Positions 48,437-59,524 of a stretch of 64,000 nucleotides of DNA are shown here, piece after piece (the stretch's first letter is position 1; every line of letters starts with the position of its first letter). The position numbers and the translations under genes were made by a program. The stretch covers positions 626,501 through 690,500 of the forward strand of contig OZ025834.1 of assembly GCA_964019425.1 (NCBI GenBank), in the 5' to 3' direction. Source of the stretch: Flectonema sp. DT1601. Its lineage: Eukaryota; Euglenozoa; Diplonemea; Diplonemida; Diplonemidae. Under the pieces are notes generated by a model. That model was not told where the DNA came from. It ran no database searches and saw only the letters and a program-made list of their open reading frames with translations.

Positions 48437-48496
48437 TCGTTTTATTTATTTATTCGTTGGGAGTCAATCGTTTCTGCTGATGAAAAAAAAGTTATA

Positions 48497-48516
48497 TTTC
48501 ACATTTATTCATGCAG
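48497..48516 (+). promoter_or_regulatory. Candidate splice acceptor
   Basis: TTTCACATTTATTCATGCAG ends at 48516, 34 nt before the ATG at 48551. A second AG at 48539 (GCATAG) is closer but weaker. Confidence 0.45.
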
Positions 48517-48550
48517 CTGCCAATCTATTTTATGCATAGCTAGCGTCTTG

Positions 48551-50323
48551 ATGCTTGGAAGGCTGGGGAAATTCTCGTTGAAAACTTGTCATCCTAAAGA
48601 CTTGGTTAAGTATGTTGAGGAGGCAGTTCAATGTAAGAATCCACGCCATGCAAAAAATGCAATTAGGTTAGTCATATCTGAATATCCTATGAAAGAGTTA
48701 CTGAAGGATAGTCGAAAAAGAAGCTTATGCGCTGTGCTAGTGGCTGCCTCAAAAATATCTTATCAACCACCTCCAAGATGGGAAGCTACTGCTTTTGATG
48801 TGTTAACTAAAAGTAGTGGAGAGTATGCCGGTATTCTTGCTTCTCTGTTGGTCAGTTGTACATTTTTCAAATCAACCGATCGGATGATACCGAATTTACT
48901 ATCGAAAATTGATGGTGTTTTTTGGTTGAAAAAAACACTAAACTCACAGAGGATGGCTTTGATTCACTCCGTGGTTAAGATTAAGACATCTCACAAACAA
49001 CACAAATTATTATGCAGCAACACGATAACAATATTGTTAATGAATTCATCCAACCACAAGGATATCATTAATCATGAGGTAGCTTCCGGTATAGTATGGG
49101 CTCACAGTAATTTATATACGAAACCGTTGTTCTCACCTTGTAGAGATTGGATACAGTTGTATCGAGTGTTGTTATTTTCAAAAAAACCTCAATTTATGGC
49201 TGTTAAGAAGTTTATACAAGCTCTTAGTAGTTATAATTTTAAAGTTGAGGAAAAAAAATTATTTGAAAGCATTTTTGAAAGCATCGCGAGTACATGTATC
49301 TCTCCAGAGTTGAGGCAGAGCATAGCGACGTCTCTCAACACATCACCGTCTGGAAGTTTTTATAATGAGAAAGAAAATATTCCGAATTATAAAGAAATAT
49401 CATGGCTACTGGAGAGACTCGTCAAAGCAAATTTTCTCAACATGGAAATACTACTGTTAATCTGCAGGATCTTAGAAATACATTCATCCTCAGCTAGAGA
49501 GATGCACAGCTGGGAGGCCGTTAGTATCCTAAAGGGATTATTATTTTTTAACTACTGTCCGCAATCTGTAAAAATATTTGTTGCTGCTCCGATTCTCCGA
49601 ATTTCTGACATGAAAACTATGTTGTATTCAAGAAAGAAATCTTTTATAGTGTTAGATGATTTGTTCTCAGTATTATCATCGTTAAACAAGAATAAAACTC
49701 ATATACATTCACAAGTTGAGCAATTGGTATCATCGAATAGCTTAGTTGTTTCCCATCGAACAGAAAGACATCTATCACAATGTGAATTATGGCGTCGTAT
49801 GCCTAATGAAATAATAATAAAATACATGTTAACACGGAGCTACCAAGGTACTGAAATGTTAATCAGAGAATTGTATCTCGTTGGATGGGTTCACAGGAAG
49901 AAATATTCAAAAAAACTGATCTCTTTGATATATGAGGTGGTTTTTAGAGAAGGGAAAAACATACTCTTGTTGAAAGAATTATCACCTCGGAGCTGTAGGG
50001 AGCTGCTGCTTCCACTGGCTGCTGCGAAAATAAAATATCAACCGCTACTTGAAAAAATTTCAATTCACTTATTAGGAGTGAGAAATAAAACCCTAAATAG
50101 CATTCCAATTGACTACAATCCGATTCAATTGTTGTGGTGTTACGTACGAGTGTCGTGGCTTTATCACAAACCTTTAATGACCTGTTTATCTGGAGCTGTA
50201 CGTCAAAAATGGTCAGAGATCTCGAAATCAGAAAAATATGATCTCCTCTCTCTGTTGGAATCATTTCCAAAAAATAAAGTTGAAATACTACAGATATTTG
50301 GAAAAAGTGCAGAATACAGGTAA
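48551..50323 (+). CDS. Alpha-helical-repeat protein, unknown function
   Basis: 590 aa from the ATG at 48551; an adjacent in-frame TTG is ignored. The sequence is almost wholly predicted helix with recurring Leu/Ile/Trp-rich units about 35-40 residues long, for example a late unit LLWCYVRVSWLYHKPLM. This resembles the repeats of FAST-kinase-like or octotricopeptide-type RNA-binding proteins of mitochondria. No RAP domain is visible at the C terminus. The last codons are TACAGG followed by TAA, which also reads as a donor (CAG|GTAATC), so a further exon cannot be excluded; no matching acceptor and exon is seen before the next gene 137 bp away. Function is inferred only at the level of fold. Confidence 0.7.
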   Translation: MLGRLGKFSLKTCHPKDLVKYVEEAVQCKNPRHAKNAIRLVISEYPMKELLKDSRKRSLCAVLVAASKISYQPPPRWEATAFDVLTKSSGEYAGILASLLVSCTFFKSTDRMIPNLLSKIDGVFWLKKTLNSQRMALIHSVVKIKTSHKQHKLLCSNTITILLMNSSNHKDIINHEVASGIVWAHSNLYTKPLFSPCRDWIQLYRVLLFSKKPQFMAVKKFIQALSSYNFKVEEKKLFESIFESIASTCISPELRQSIATSLNTSPSGSFYNEKENIPNYKEISWLLERLVKANFLNMEILLLICRILEIHSSSAREMHSWEAVSILKGLLFFNYCPQSVKIFVAAPILRISDMKTMLYSRKKSFIVLDDLFSVLSSLNKNKTHIHSQVEQLVSSNSLVVSHRTERHLSQCELWRRMPNEIIIKYMLTRSYQGTEMLIRELYLVGWVHRKKYSKKLISLIYEVVFREGKNILLLKELSPRSCRELLLPLAAAKIKYQPLLEKISIHLLGVRNKTLNSIPIDYNPIQLLWCYVRVSWLYHKPLMTCLSGAVRQKWSEISKSEKYDLLSLLESFPKNKVEILQIFGKSAEYR

Positions 50324-50460
50324 TCTCTTGTTTTTCCTTTTTAAAAAAAAAAAAAAAAAAAAATGCATAATGTGTGCTGGATGGAGTAGTAGTTATTTTG
50401 TAATATTTTTTTTTTTTCAAAAACATAAAAAAGTAATTATAAAACAAAACAAAAGTAAAT

Positions 50461-51534
50461 ATGAAAAGGGCGCTGTCATCATCAATCAGACAGTCACCGC
50501 GTTGGTCTAGAACTGTTACGGATGAAGCTTATAAACACGGTGGTGCAAATGGAGTTAAAATGAACTATTTCACTGCTGTTAATAACGCCTTAGACACTGC
50601 CATGGAGAAAGATGAGAAGGTTTCACTTTTTGGAGAGGACGTTCATTTCGGAGGAGTCTTCAGATGCAGTTTAGGACTCGCAGACAAGTATGGAAAGGAA
50701 CGTTGTTTTAACACTCCGCTCAGTGAACAAGGTATCGCTGGATTCGCTATTGGAATGGCTGTCATGGGACACAAACCAGTCGCTGAAATCCAATTCGCAG
50801 ACTACATCTTTCCAGCATTCGATCAGCTAGTAAACGAAGCAGCAAAATATCGATTCAGATCAGGTGGACAATTCAACTGTGGAGGTCTCACTATTAGATC
50901 ACCTTGTGGAGCTGTAGGTCATGGTGGGTTATATCACTCTCAGTCTGTTGAAGCATACTTCGCACACTGTGCTGGACTTAAGATTGTTGTGCCTTCATCA
51001 CCTGCTGATGCAAAGGGTCTGTTACTCTCTTGTATTGAAGAACCTGATCCATGTATCTTATTTGAGCCAAAGATTTTGTACAGAACTGCTGAAGAAGAAG
51101 TAAACCCTGACTACTATAAAATTCCATTGGGAAAAGGAAAAGTAATTAGAGATGGTACCGACATAACTGTAGTTGGATGGGGTACTCCTGTCTCTGAGAA
51201 GGGTTCTTTAAAAAAAGCTTGTGACCTGGCAGCTGCTGATGGTATTAGTTGTGAGCTTATTGACTTGAGAAGTATTTCACCATGGGATATTGACCTCGTC
51301 TGTGAATCTGTTAAGAAGACTGGTAGATTGATCGTCTCTCACGAGGCTTCAAAAACTGGAGGATTTGGAGCAGAAATTTGCTCAACAATATCCGCTGAAT
51401 GTTTCCTTTCTCTTGAAGCTCCGCCAACACGTGTTTGTGGTCTCGATACCCCATTCCCTCTTATCCACGAGCGCTTATGGCTTCCTAATGAATTTAAGAA
51501 TCTCGAAGCTATCAGAAACGCTGTAAATTATTAG
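50461..51534 (+). CDS. BCKDHB: Branched-chain 2-oxoacid dehydrogenase E1 beta subunit
   Basis: A single exon of 357 aa. With the alpha subunit it forms the thiamine-diphosphate E1 component, which decarboxylates the 2-oxoacids of Leu, Ile and Val in the mitochondrial matrix. The first 18 residues ([18 protein letters not shown]) are Arg/Ser-rich without acids, a typical presequence. The mature part is very similar to the animal protein throughout: [13 protein letters not shown] (58-69), [10 protein letters not shown] with cofactor-activating Glu89, [31 protein letters not shown] including His159, SCEVIDLR-type [10 protein letters not shown] and the end AIRNAVNY. These features, especially GGVFRC and the KMNYF start, separate it from pyruvate dehydrogenase E1 beta. 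No clear acceptor lies just upstream; the 137-bp gap holds A and T tracts. Confidence 0.96.
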   Translation: MKRALSSSIRQSPRWSRTVTDEAYKHGGANGVKMNYFTAVNNALDTAMEKDEKVSLFGEDVHFGGVFRCSLGLADKYGKERCFNTPLSEQGIAGFAIGMAVMGHKPVAEIQFADYIFPAFDQLVNEAAKYRFRSGGQFNCGGLTIRSPCGAVGHGGLYHSQSVEAYFAHCAGLKIVVPSSPADAKGLLLSCIEEPDPCILFEPKILYRTAEEEVNPDYYKIPLGKGKVIRDGTDITVVGWGTPVSEKGSLKKACDLAAADGISCELIDLRSISPWDIDLVCESVKKTGRLIVSHEASKTGGFGAEICSTISAECFLSLEAPPTRVCGLDTPFPLIHERLWLPNEFKNLEAIRNAVNY

Positions 51535-52193
51535 ACACAAAATTTATTTTCTGATAGTTTTTTTTATTTATTTTGTTGTTTCCCTCCGTTCTTTTTACCG
51601 CGTGCATTCTTTCTAGTGTGAGTTGCCTTTTCTTTCTCCATTCTCTTTATTTTTCCTGTCTCTCTGACGATACAACAAAAAGTAGCCTTTAGGCAAGGCT
51701 CTTATTAGTTACTGCTGCTATTTTGTGCTTGGTGATAACCAGTGGAGAGTTGAGGAAAAAGAATGGTAAAAAAAAAGAAAACTCAAAAAAAAAAAAAAAT
51801 TGTTGCCTTGTCAAAAAGAAAAAAAAAAGAAAAAAAAATTAAAAAAAAAAAAAACAAACCAAAAACGTATACTAAATCCATCGTAATCCAAATCGCAGAT
51901 AAAATCCGCAATCCGCACTTTTCAGTCACAAAACGTATCTTAATAAATTATCGGCGGAAATGGATAAAAAAAAAAAGAACCAAAACAGTGTGGATACAAG
52001 TGTTTGCTATATTATGCTTTTGTCAGCATCAAACCTGCTGTCAGAAACCAAAAACGTTTTCTATTTTTTTCTTTTTTTGTGGTGAACGAGTAATCATGTT
52101 TATTAGGTTAATTCCGTTAGTTTTTAACTTTTTTCCCCTTCAAATGCCAGCTGTTGCCCCAGATGACTCTACTCGTAGCTCCATAGAGTTTAC
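51535..52193. other. Intergenic region before satellite block B
   Basis: Presumed 3' UTR and A-rich spacer. A 144-codon frame at 51763-52197 is a translation of A tracts at its start and runs into the satellite; it is not taken as a gene. Confidence 0.6.
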
Positions 52194-55100
52194 CTGAGAG
52201 CTGCTTTCTTTCGCCCCTAACTGACTTCATAACTTCTCGTGCTCCCAAACAATCGATTCGTAAATGATGAATTACAATATATGCCGCCCCAGTCGGAGCT
52301 ACGGCGATGCCCGAAAAGGCATTCTATAACCCTTAGGACACCGCTGATTAGTTTCTTATTCACATCTGTGATGTCAACTTGTTGTCCTGTTTCTCTTCTC
52401 TTCTTTGTGATGAAATCAAATTATTATAACGTCAACACCGCAATCTGAACACTGTTAAGAAGTCAACGACGATGCTGATTTTATCTTCCACATCTCACAT
52501 CCTCAAATGTATGATGACAATGCAAACTTTATATTCGTCGATCCTCAAAAGAGGTGATGAGAGCTACTTTCTTTCGCCCCTAACTGACTTCATAACTTCT
52601 CGTGCTCTGCTTCTGTTGTTCACAACTGCTGGAGCTGTGCACCACCTGTAGTTGATCGCTGTATCAGTTTTCAAACAACCGATTCGTAAATGATGAAATA
52701 CAATACATGCCGCCCCAGTCGGAGCTACGGCGATGCCCGAAAAGGCATTCTATAACCCTTAGGACACCGCTGATTAGTTTCTTATTCACATCTGTGATGT
52801 CAACTTGTTGTCCTGTTTCTCTTCTCTTCTTTGTGATGAAATCAAATTATTATAACGTCAACACCGCAATCTGAACACTGTTAAGAAGTCAACGACGATG
52901 CTGATTTTATCTTCCACATCTCACATCCTCAAATGTATGATGACAATGCAAACATTATATTCGTCGATCCTCAAAAGAGGTGATGAGAGCTACTTTCTTT
53001 CGCCCCTAACTGACTTCTTGTTCTCTGCTGCCGTTGCTTTCGATACTAACATCCCCAAACAAATGTATGATGACAATGCAAACTTTATATTCGTCGATCC
53101 TCAAGAGAGGTGATGAGAGCTACTTTCTTTCGCCCCTAACTGACTTCATAACTTCTCGTGCTCTGCTTCTGTTGTCCACAACTACTGGGGTTCTGCACCA
53201 CCTGTAGTTGATCGCTGTATCAGTTTTCAAACAACCGATTCGTCAATGATGAAATACAATACATGCCGCCCCAGTCGGAGCTACGGCGATGCCCGAAAAG
53301 GCATTCTATAACCCTTAGGACACCGCTGATTAGTTTCTTATTCACATCTGTGATGTCAACTTGTTGTCCTGTTTCTCTTCTCTTCTTTGTGATGAAATCG
53401 AATTATTATAACGTCAACACCGCAATCTGAACACTGTTAAGAAGTCAACGACGATGCTGATTTTATCTTCCACATCTCACATCCTCAAATGTATGATGAC
53501 AATGCAAACTTTATATTCGTCGATCCTCAAAAGAGGTGATGAGAGCTACTTTCTTTCGCCCCTAACTGACTTCTTGTTCTCTGCTGCCGTTGCTTTCGAT
53601 ACTAACATCCCCAAACAAATGTATGATGACAATGCAAACTTTATATTCGTCGATCCTCAAGAGAGGTGATGAGAGCTACTTTCTTTCGCCCCTAACTGAC
53701 TTCATAACTTCTCGTGCTCTGCTTCTGTTGTCCACAACTACTGGGGTTCTGCACCACCTGTAGTTGATCGCTGTATCAGTTTTCAAACAACCGATTCGTC
53801 AATGATGAAATACAATACATGCCGCCCCAGTCGGAGCTACGGCGATGCCCGAAAAGGCATTCTATAACCCTTAGGACACCGCTGATTAGTTTCTTATTCA
53901 CATCTGTGATGTCAACTTGTTGTCCTGTTTCTCTTCTCTTCTTTGTGATGAAATCGAATTATTATAACGTCAACACCGCAATCTGAACACTGTTAAGAAG
54001 TCAACGACGATGCTGATTTTATCTTCCACATCTCACATCCTCAAATGTATGATGACAATGCAAACTTTATATTCGTCGATCCTCAAAAGAGGTGATGAGA
54101 GCTACTTTCTTTCGCCCCTAACTGACTTCATAACTTCTCGTGCTCTGCTTCTGTTGTTCACAACTGCTGGAGCTGTGCACCACCTGTAGTTGATCGCTGT
54201 ATCAGTTTTCAAACAACCGATTCGTAAATGATGAAATACAATACATGCCGCCCCAGTCGGAGCTACGGCGATGCCCGAAAAGGCATTCTATAACCCTTAG
54301 GACACCGCTGATTAGTTTCTTATTCACATCTGTGATGTCAACTTGTTGTCCTGTTTCTCTTCTCTTCTTTGTGATGAAATCAAATTATTATAACGTCAAC
54401 ACCGCAATCTGAACACTGTTAAGAAGTCAACGACGATGCTGATTTTATCTTCCACATCTCACATCCTCAAATGTATGATGACAATGCAAACATTATATTC
54501 GTCGATCCTCAAAAGAGGTGATGAGAGCTACTTTCTTTCGCCCCTAACTGACTTCTTGTTCTCTGCTGCCGTTGCTTTCGATACTAACATCCCCAAACAA
54601 ATGTATGATGACAATGCAAACTTTATATTCGTCGATCCTCAAGAGAGGTGATGAGAGCTACTTTCTTTCGCCCCTAACTGACTTCATAACTTCTCGTGCT
54701 CTGCTTCTGTTGTCCACAACTACTGGGGTTCTGCACCACCTGTAGTTGATCGCTGTATCAGTTTTCAAACAACCGATTCGTCAATGATGAAATACAATAC
54801 ATGCCGCCCCAGTCGGAGCTACGGCGATGCCCGAAAAGGCATTCTATAACCCTTAGGACACCGCTGATTAGTTTCTTATTCACATCTGTGATGTCAACTT
54901 GTTGTCCTGTTTCTCTTCTCTTCTTTGTGATGAAATCGAATTATTATAACGTCAACACCGCAATCTGAACACTGTTAAGAAGTCAACGACGATGCTGATT
55001 TTATCTTCCACATCTCACATCCTCAAATGTATGATGACAATGCAAACTTTATATTCGTCGATCCTCAAAAGAGGTGATGAGAGCTACTTTCTTTCGCCCC

Positions 55101-56680
55101 TAACTGACTTCTTGTTCTCTGCTGCCGTTGCTTTCGATACTAACATCCCCAAACAAATGTATGATGACAATGCAAACTTTATATTCGTCGATCCTCAAGA
55201 GAGGTGATGAGAGCTACTTTCTTTCGCCCCTAACTGACTTCATAACTTCTCGTGCTCTGCTTCTGTTGTCCACAACTACTGGGGTTCTGCACCACCTGTA
55301 GTTGATCGCTGTATCAGTTTTCAAACAACCGATTCGTCAATGATGAAATACAATACATGCCGCCCCAGTCGGAGCTACGGCGATGCCCGAAAAGGCATTC
55401 TATAACCCTTAGGACACCGCTGATTAGTTTCTTATTCACATCTGTGATGTCAACTTGTTGTCCTGTTTCTCTTCTCTTCTTTGTGATGAAATCGAATTAT
55501 TATAACGTCAACACCGCAATCTGAACACTGTTAAGAAGTCAACGACGATGCTGATTTTATCTTCCACATCTCACATCCTCAAATGTATGATGACAATGCA
55601 AACTTTATATTCGTCGATCCTCAAAAGAGGTGATGAGAGCTACTTTCTTTCGCCCCTAACTGACTTCATAACTTCTCGTGCTCTGCTTCTGTTGTTCACA
55701 ACTGCTGGAGCTGTGCACCACCTGTAGTTGATCGCTGTATCAGTTTTCAAACAACCGATTCGTAAATGATGAAATACAATACATGCCGCCCCAGTCGGAG
55801 CTACGGCGATGCCCGAAAAGGCATTCTATAACCCTTAGGACACCGCTGATTAGTTTCTTATTCACATCTGTGATGTCAACTTGTTGTCCTGTTTCTCTTC
55901 TCTTCTTTGTGATGAAATCAAATTATTATAACGTCAACACCGCAATCTGAACACTGTTAAGAAGTCAACGACGATGCTGATTTTATCTTCCACATCTCAC
56001 ATCCTCAAATGTATGATGACAATGCAAACATTATATTCGTCGATCCTCAAAAGAGGTGATGAGAGCTACTTTCTTTCGCCCCTAACTGACTTCTTGTTCT
56101 CTGCTGCCGTTGCTTTCGATACTAACATCCCCAAACAAATGTATGATGACAATGCAAACTTTATATTCGTCGATCCTCAAGAGAGGTGATGAGAGCTACT
56201 TTCTTTCGCCCCTAACTGACTTCATAACTTCTCGTGCTCTGCTTCTGTTGTCCACAACTACTGGGGTTCTGCACCACCTGTAGTTGATCGCTGTATCAGT
56301 TTTCAAACAACCGATTCGTCAATGATGAAATACAATACATGCCGCCCCAGTCGGAGCTACGGCGATGCCCGAAAAGGCATTCTATAACCCTTAGGACGCC
56401 GCTGATTAGTTTCTTATTCACATCTGTGATGTCAACCTGTTGTCCTGTTTCTCTTCTCTTCTTTGTGATGAAATCAAATTATTATAACGTCAACACCGCA
56501 ATCTGAACACTGTTAAGAAGTCAACGACGATGCTGATTTTATCTTCCACATCTCACATCCTCAAATGTATGATGACAATGCAAACTTTAAATTCGTCGAT
56601 CCTCAAAAGAGGTGATGAGAGCTACTTTCTTTCGCCCCTAACTGACTTCATAACTTCTCGTGCTCTGTTCCCGTTGTTCT
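52194..56680. repeat. Satellite block B: 1538-bp higher-order repeat
   Basis: This is the same family as the block in the DUF4197 intron. Core starts (ATGTATGATGACAATGC) lie at 52507, 52933, 53063, 53489, 53619, 54045, 54471, 54601, 55027, 55157, 55583, 56009, 56139 and 56565. Composite units are 426 bp (one core) or 556 bp (two cores) in the order 426-556-556, so the pattern repeats every 1538 bp (52507 to 54045 to 55583). Marker variants, such as AAACATTATATTC versus AAACTTTATATTC and the TTCACAACTGC versus TCCACAACTAC variants, recur at the same place in each 1538-bp period. The block fills the space between the E1-beta gene and the acetyltransferase gene; its first copy carries an internal deletion near 52243. 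Confidence 0.95.
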
Positions 56681-56756
56681 ACTAACTCAAAATTGTATTT
56701 CTGAGTTAGTAGTAAGTAGTTTAATATTAATTATCGTTTATGTATTTGATGTTTTC

Positions 56757-56774
56757 AATAAGTCTATTTGACAG
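56757..56774 (+). promoter_or_regulatory. Candidate splice acceptor
   Basis: TCAATAAGTCTATTTGACAG ends at 56774, 9 nt before the ATG at 56784; it lies about 95 bp downstream of the satellite edge. Confidence 0.5.
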
Positions 56775-56783
56775 TACCAATAC

Positions 56784-58559
56784 ATGAATGCAGATGTTAT
56801 CGATGTTGATGTGATAACAATAAGCAGCAATAGCACTGATGTGTGTCAAATTATTGACTTCATACCAACCAAGGCGGAGATAGAAGAATGTTTGCCTCCG
56901 GTCGACCCAGAATTATTCGAACCCTTATTTATACCAGTTCATGGTAAGAGGGCTAAGGTAGTGAGTATGCAACAACGTAGAGCTGCAATGCGATTATCTC
57001 AAACAGGTCCTTTAGAACATAGACGAATTAGAAGGAGGATTCACAGTGAAAAGGAAGTTGTTAAACACGCCACCAACGCCAGTAGCAATGCTGTACGTCA
57101 CATTGTCAAGAGGAGAATTGCCTCTCGAAAATGCAACCCGACAGCACACTCGCGTGCTGCAGTAGCAGTGTTAATGGTATCATCATCTGAGGGAAGTACA
57201 TCTCACAAAACTGATAGTAGCAGTACGGAGTCGATTGAACCTATTTGGATGCAACCACTTAACCAATCAAACATCACTAACACTCTACCACAAAACTCAA
57301 AAGAAGAATTTGCACCTTTAAGAAATGGTGATCGAAAATGGCTGGTACTCGGTGATGAAAACCCGCAACCAATGGAATTAAATTCAGTCTTTGCTGTTCG
57401 CTTAACACAATTCATTAAAACACCAATAAAAAAACTAATTGAAGAATGGTTAAAGGAAACACCTCCGCCTCCAACTGATGTTAGAAAGATCCGTTCACTT
57501 TATTTGATTGATTGGCTTCACACTCAACTAGAACCTCACGAGATTACTAACCCTGACGACTATAATAATTTAACAACTAAAACTCCTTACGTGTCATTAC
57601 ATCAGTTGTGGGAAGAGATCTCAAAGGAAAAGTTTAATTGGTTTACTACTAAGTACCGACTAAATGAATGGCTACGTCGTCGAGAAGGAATGTTATTCCC
57701 TAATGGTGTCACAAGAATATCAAATCTGGTTGAAGAAGACAAACCCAATATGAGATACTCGGTATCTCCTAATGAGGGTACTAATGTACTTCACAGCTGC
57801 TCTGATAGTTTTCGTGGTGCTCATCTTCCTCATTTACTGAGACACGTATTCGCTAATGTCAAATGGAGATATGGAAAAACACTCCCAGCAGACAACGAAA
57901 AACTTCCAATTCACCGAGGTGAAAAAATGACATCGACATGGGAGCCTTACAAAAGTGGTGATTGGTTAACTGAACCATTAAACCTTACAGATGTTTATAT
58001 TAAATCTGGTTCTGAGATCCTTCAAGAACACGGAGGAAGTTATCTTCTTGACCTTTTATCAAACTTAGACTCAACAATATACGGAGGAGGTCAATATTTA
58101 TTAACAAGAGATGAGTTAAGAGAGTGTCTTCAAATGAATATAAGACTCCTATTCCACGAGGGGGAGGCTATCGCTGTCTTAGTTGTTGAATTTAGAAACG
58201 GAATTGGTTGGTCTCCTCCAAAGAACAATCCTCAACTTGGAACAACTGAAATATTACCAACACGAGACCCAGAACTGGCCTATATTCACTATCTTGGTGT
58301 TGTTGGCTCCTGTAGAGGTCACGGTCTTGCTAAAAACTTCATCTCTTCGCTTTCTAAGTTATCCATTCTTCTTGAAGTACACAATACAAATGATGCTGCA
58401 ATATCTTTGTATAAAAACTTTGGTTTATCCCCAATCGGACCCAGCCGTGGGGATGACGATGAATGGGTTTACATGTATCGATATAAAAATCAGTCCAGTT
58501 CGAATCCGGCCGACAACAATATTCAGAATTTGAGAAACAATTATCCAGGAGCTGTCTGA
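56784..58559 (+). CDS. GNAT-family N-acetyltransferase domain protein
   Basis: A single exon of 591 aa. Residues about 440-565 form a GNAT fold. IHYLGVVGSCRGHGLAKNFI gives strand 4, the acetyl-CoA pyrophosphate-binding loop (RGHGLA near 511-516) and helix 3. It is followed by LLEVHNTNDAAISLYKNFGL, the canonical strand 5/helix 4 with the N-x-x-A-x-x-LY-x-x-GF-type motif. The N-terminal 440 residues have no recognised domain: 60-115 is very basic (RRIRRRIHSEKE), and 215-320 contains helical, Trp-rich parts (IEEWLKETPPPP, LNEWLRRREGMLFPNG). The substrate (protein, histone or small molecule) cannot be told. The long N-terminal region suggests a multi-domain protein acetyltransferase rather than a simple metabolic enzyme. 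Confidence 0.82.
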   Translation: MNADVIDVDVITISSNSTDVCQIIDFIPTKAEIEECLPPVDPELFEPLFIPVHGKRAKVVSMQQRRAAMRLSQTGPLEHRRIRRRIHSEKEVVKHATNASSNAVRHIVKRRIASRKCNPTAHSRAAVAVLMVSSSEGSTSHKTDSSSTESIEPIWMQPLNQSNITNTLPQNSKEEFAPLRNGDRKWLVLGDENPQPMELNSVFAVRLTQFIKTPIKKLIEEWLKETPPPPTDVRKIRSLYLIDWLHTQLEPHEITNPDDYNNLTTKTPYVSLHQLWEEISKEKFNWFTTKYRLNEWLRRREGMLFPNGVTRISNLVEEDKPNMRYSVSPNEGTNVLHSCSDSFRGAHLPHLLRHVFANVKWRYGKTLPADNEKLPIHRGEKMTSTWEPYKSGDWLTEPLNLTDVYIKSGSEILQEHGGSYLLDLLSNLDSTIYGGGQYLLTRDELRECLQMNIRLLFHEGEAIAVLVVEFRNGIGWSPPKNNPQLGTTEILPTRDPELAYIHYLGVVGSCRGHGLAKNFISSLSKLSILLEVHNTNDAAISLYKNFGLSPIGPSRGDDDEWVYMYRYKNQSSSNPADNNIQNLRNNYPGAV

Positions 58560-59346
58560 GGTTGAGATTGATATTCTTGATCTGTGTTCACATCATGTCC
58601 TCATCTGAGGGTAGTTATCCCTGTAGAAGAATATTATTATTTTAAGTTAGTTGTCCTTCAGAGGAGTAGATTATAAGTTCGTAATTATAAATTCTGTTTT
58701 GAATATTTATTTCCTGTACAGAGTCACAATTAAAATGCATAAGTACTTCTTCTGATGATCGATACTTTAAAAGACTAACTGTATCATTAACAGTTATGTT
58801 AATATGATACGGAACTAGTCAAACTTATTACCCCTCTCAGAGACTGATTATTTTTGTGATGCGAGTGTAGTATTTTAGCTGCTTAAATTAAGCTGTCGTA
58901 CTTCTTCCTTATAACTTATCCTTGAATGTTGTATTATAAAGTTAATTATCAGTTCTTCATTGTTAAACTATCACCCCCCCTCAAGTTGTTTGGGATTATT
59001 CGTTTGCACTGCGTGTGGTGCCACGGAATCTCAGGCTGGAAGACAATTTAATTTACGAGGCTTAAGATCACACCAAACTCATTGCACAGTCTTTCGAGAG
59101 CAAAGCAAACGTAGTTAATTATCACTCGCAGCAAAGTATTGCGAGATGTGCTCCACTGGTAGTGTGCTACGAACCAGAAATAATTTATATTTTATTTTTA
59201 TTCTATTTCCTTTATTATTTTTGCAAAAATAGTTTTCCTTTTTTTTAATTTTCCTTTAATATTTATTTACCTTTGAAGTGTGAAGGAATACTATTTTAAG
59301 CTGTAACGGGCTACAGGGCATGGGGCGCTCAACCTGTAGTACGTGG
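58560..59346. other. Intergenic region
   Basis: About 790 bp with no coding signal. At 58798-58832 it has short similarity to sequence flanking the dispersed repeat copy A (TTATGTTAATATGA, AGTCAAAC). It is richer in non-homopolymer sequence than other spacers. Confidence 0.5.
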
Positions 59347-59500
59347 CCCCCGAATCCCCATATTCGACAGCACGTATGGGATTTTTTATCGATACCAACT
59401 GTTGATTTCTTATATTGCAACCAGGTTTGGCCGAACCCTATTCTCGTTTTTGCCAGTTTCAAGTTGCTTTCCATTTAATATTAGTATCAAGTTACCCCCC
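59347..59500. repeat. Dispersed repeat, copy B
   Basis: Closely similar to 12286-12412. The end of the repeat is partly duplicated here: CAGTTTCAAGTT at 59455-59466 and AGTATCAAGTTACCCCC at 59483-59499 both match the end of copy A. The second of these leads straight into the acceptor CCTCAG of the next gene. Confidence 0.75.
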
Positions 59501-59504
59501 TCAG
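59490..59504 (+). promoter_or_regulatory. Candidate splice acceptor formed at the edge of a dispersed repeat
   Basis: GTTACCCCCCTCAG ends at 59504, 20 nt before the ATG at 59525. A weaker AG lies at 59520. The pyrimidine run belongs to the dispersed repeat copy B. Confidence 0.45.
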
Positions 59505-59524
59505 AGAGTGTCGGGGTTAGAGAG

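Noticed and set aside
50310-50330. Donor-like CAG|GTAATC at the stop of the helical-repeat protein
   Set aside because: No acceptor with an open in-frame exon was found in the 137 bp before the next gene, so the TAA is taken as the true stop.
51763-52197. 144-codon Lys-rich frame before satellite block B
   Set aside because: The first third translates A tracts and the frame runs to the satellite boundary; no domain or acceptor support.
59402-59524. Upstream extension of the PH-like protein
   Set aside because: It starts at TTG inside a dispersed repeat and precedes the acceptor at 59504; the other repeat copy has indels in this frame.
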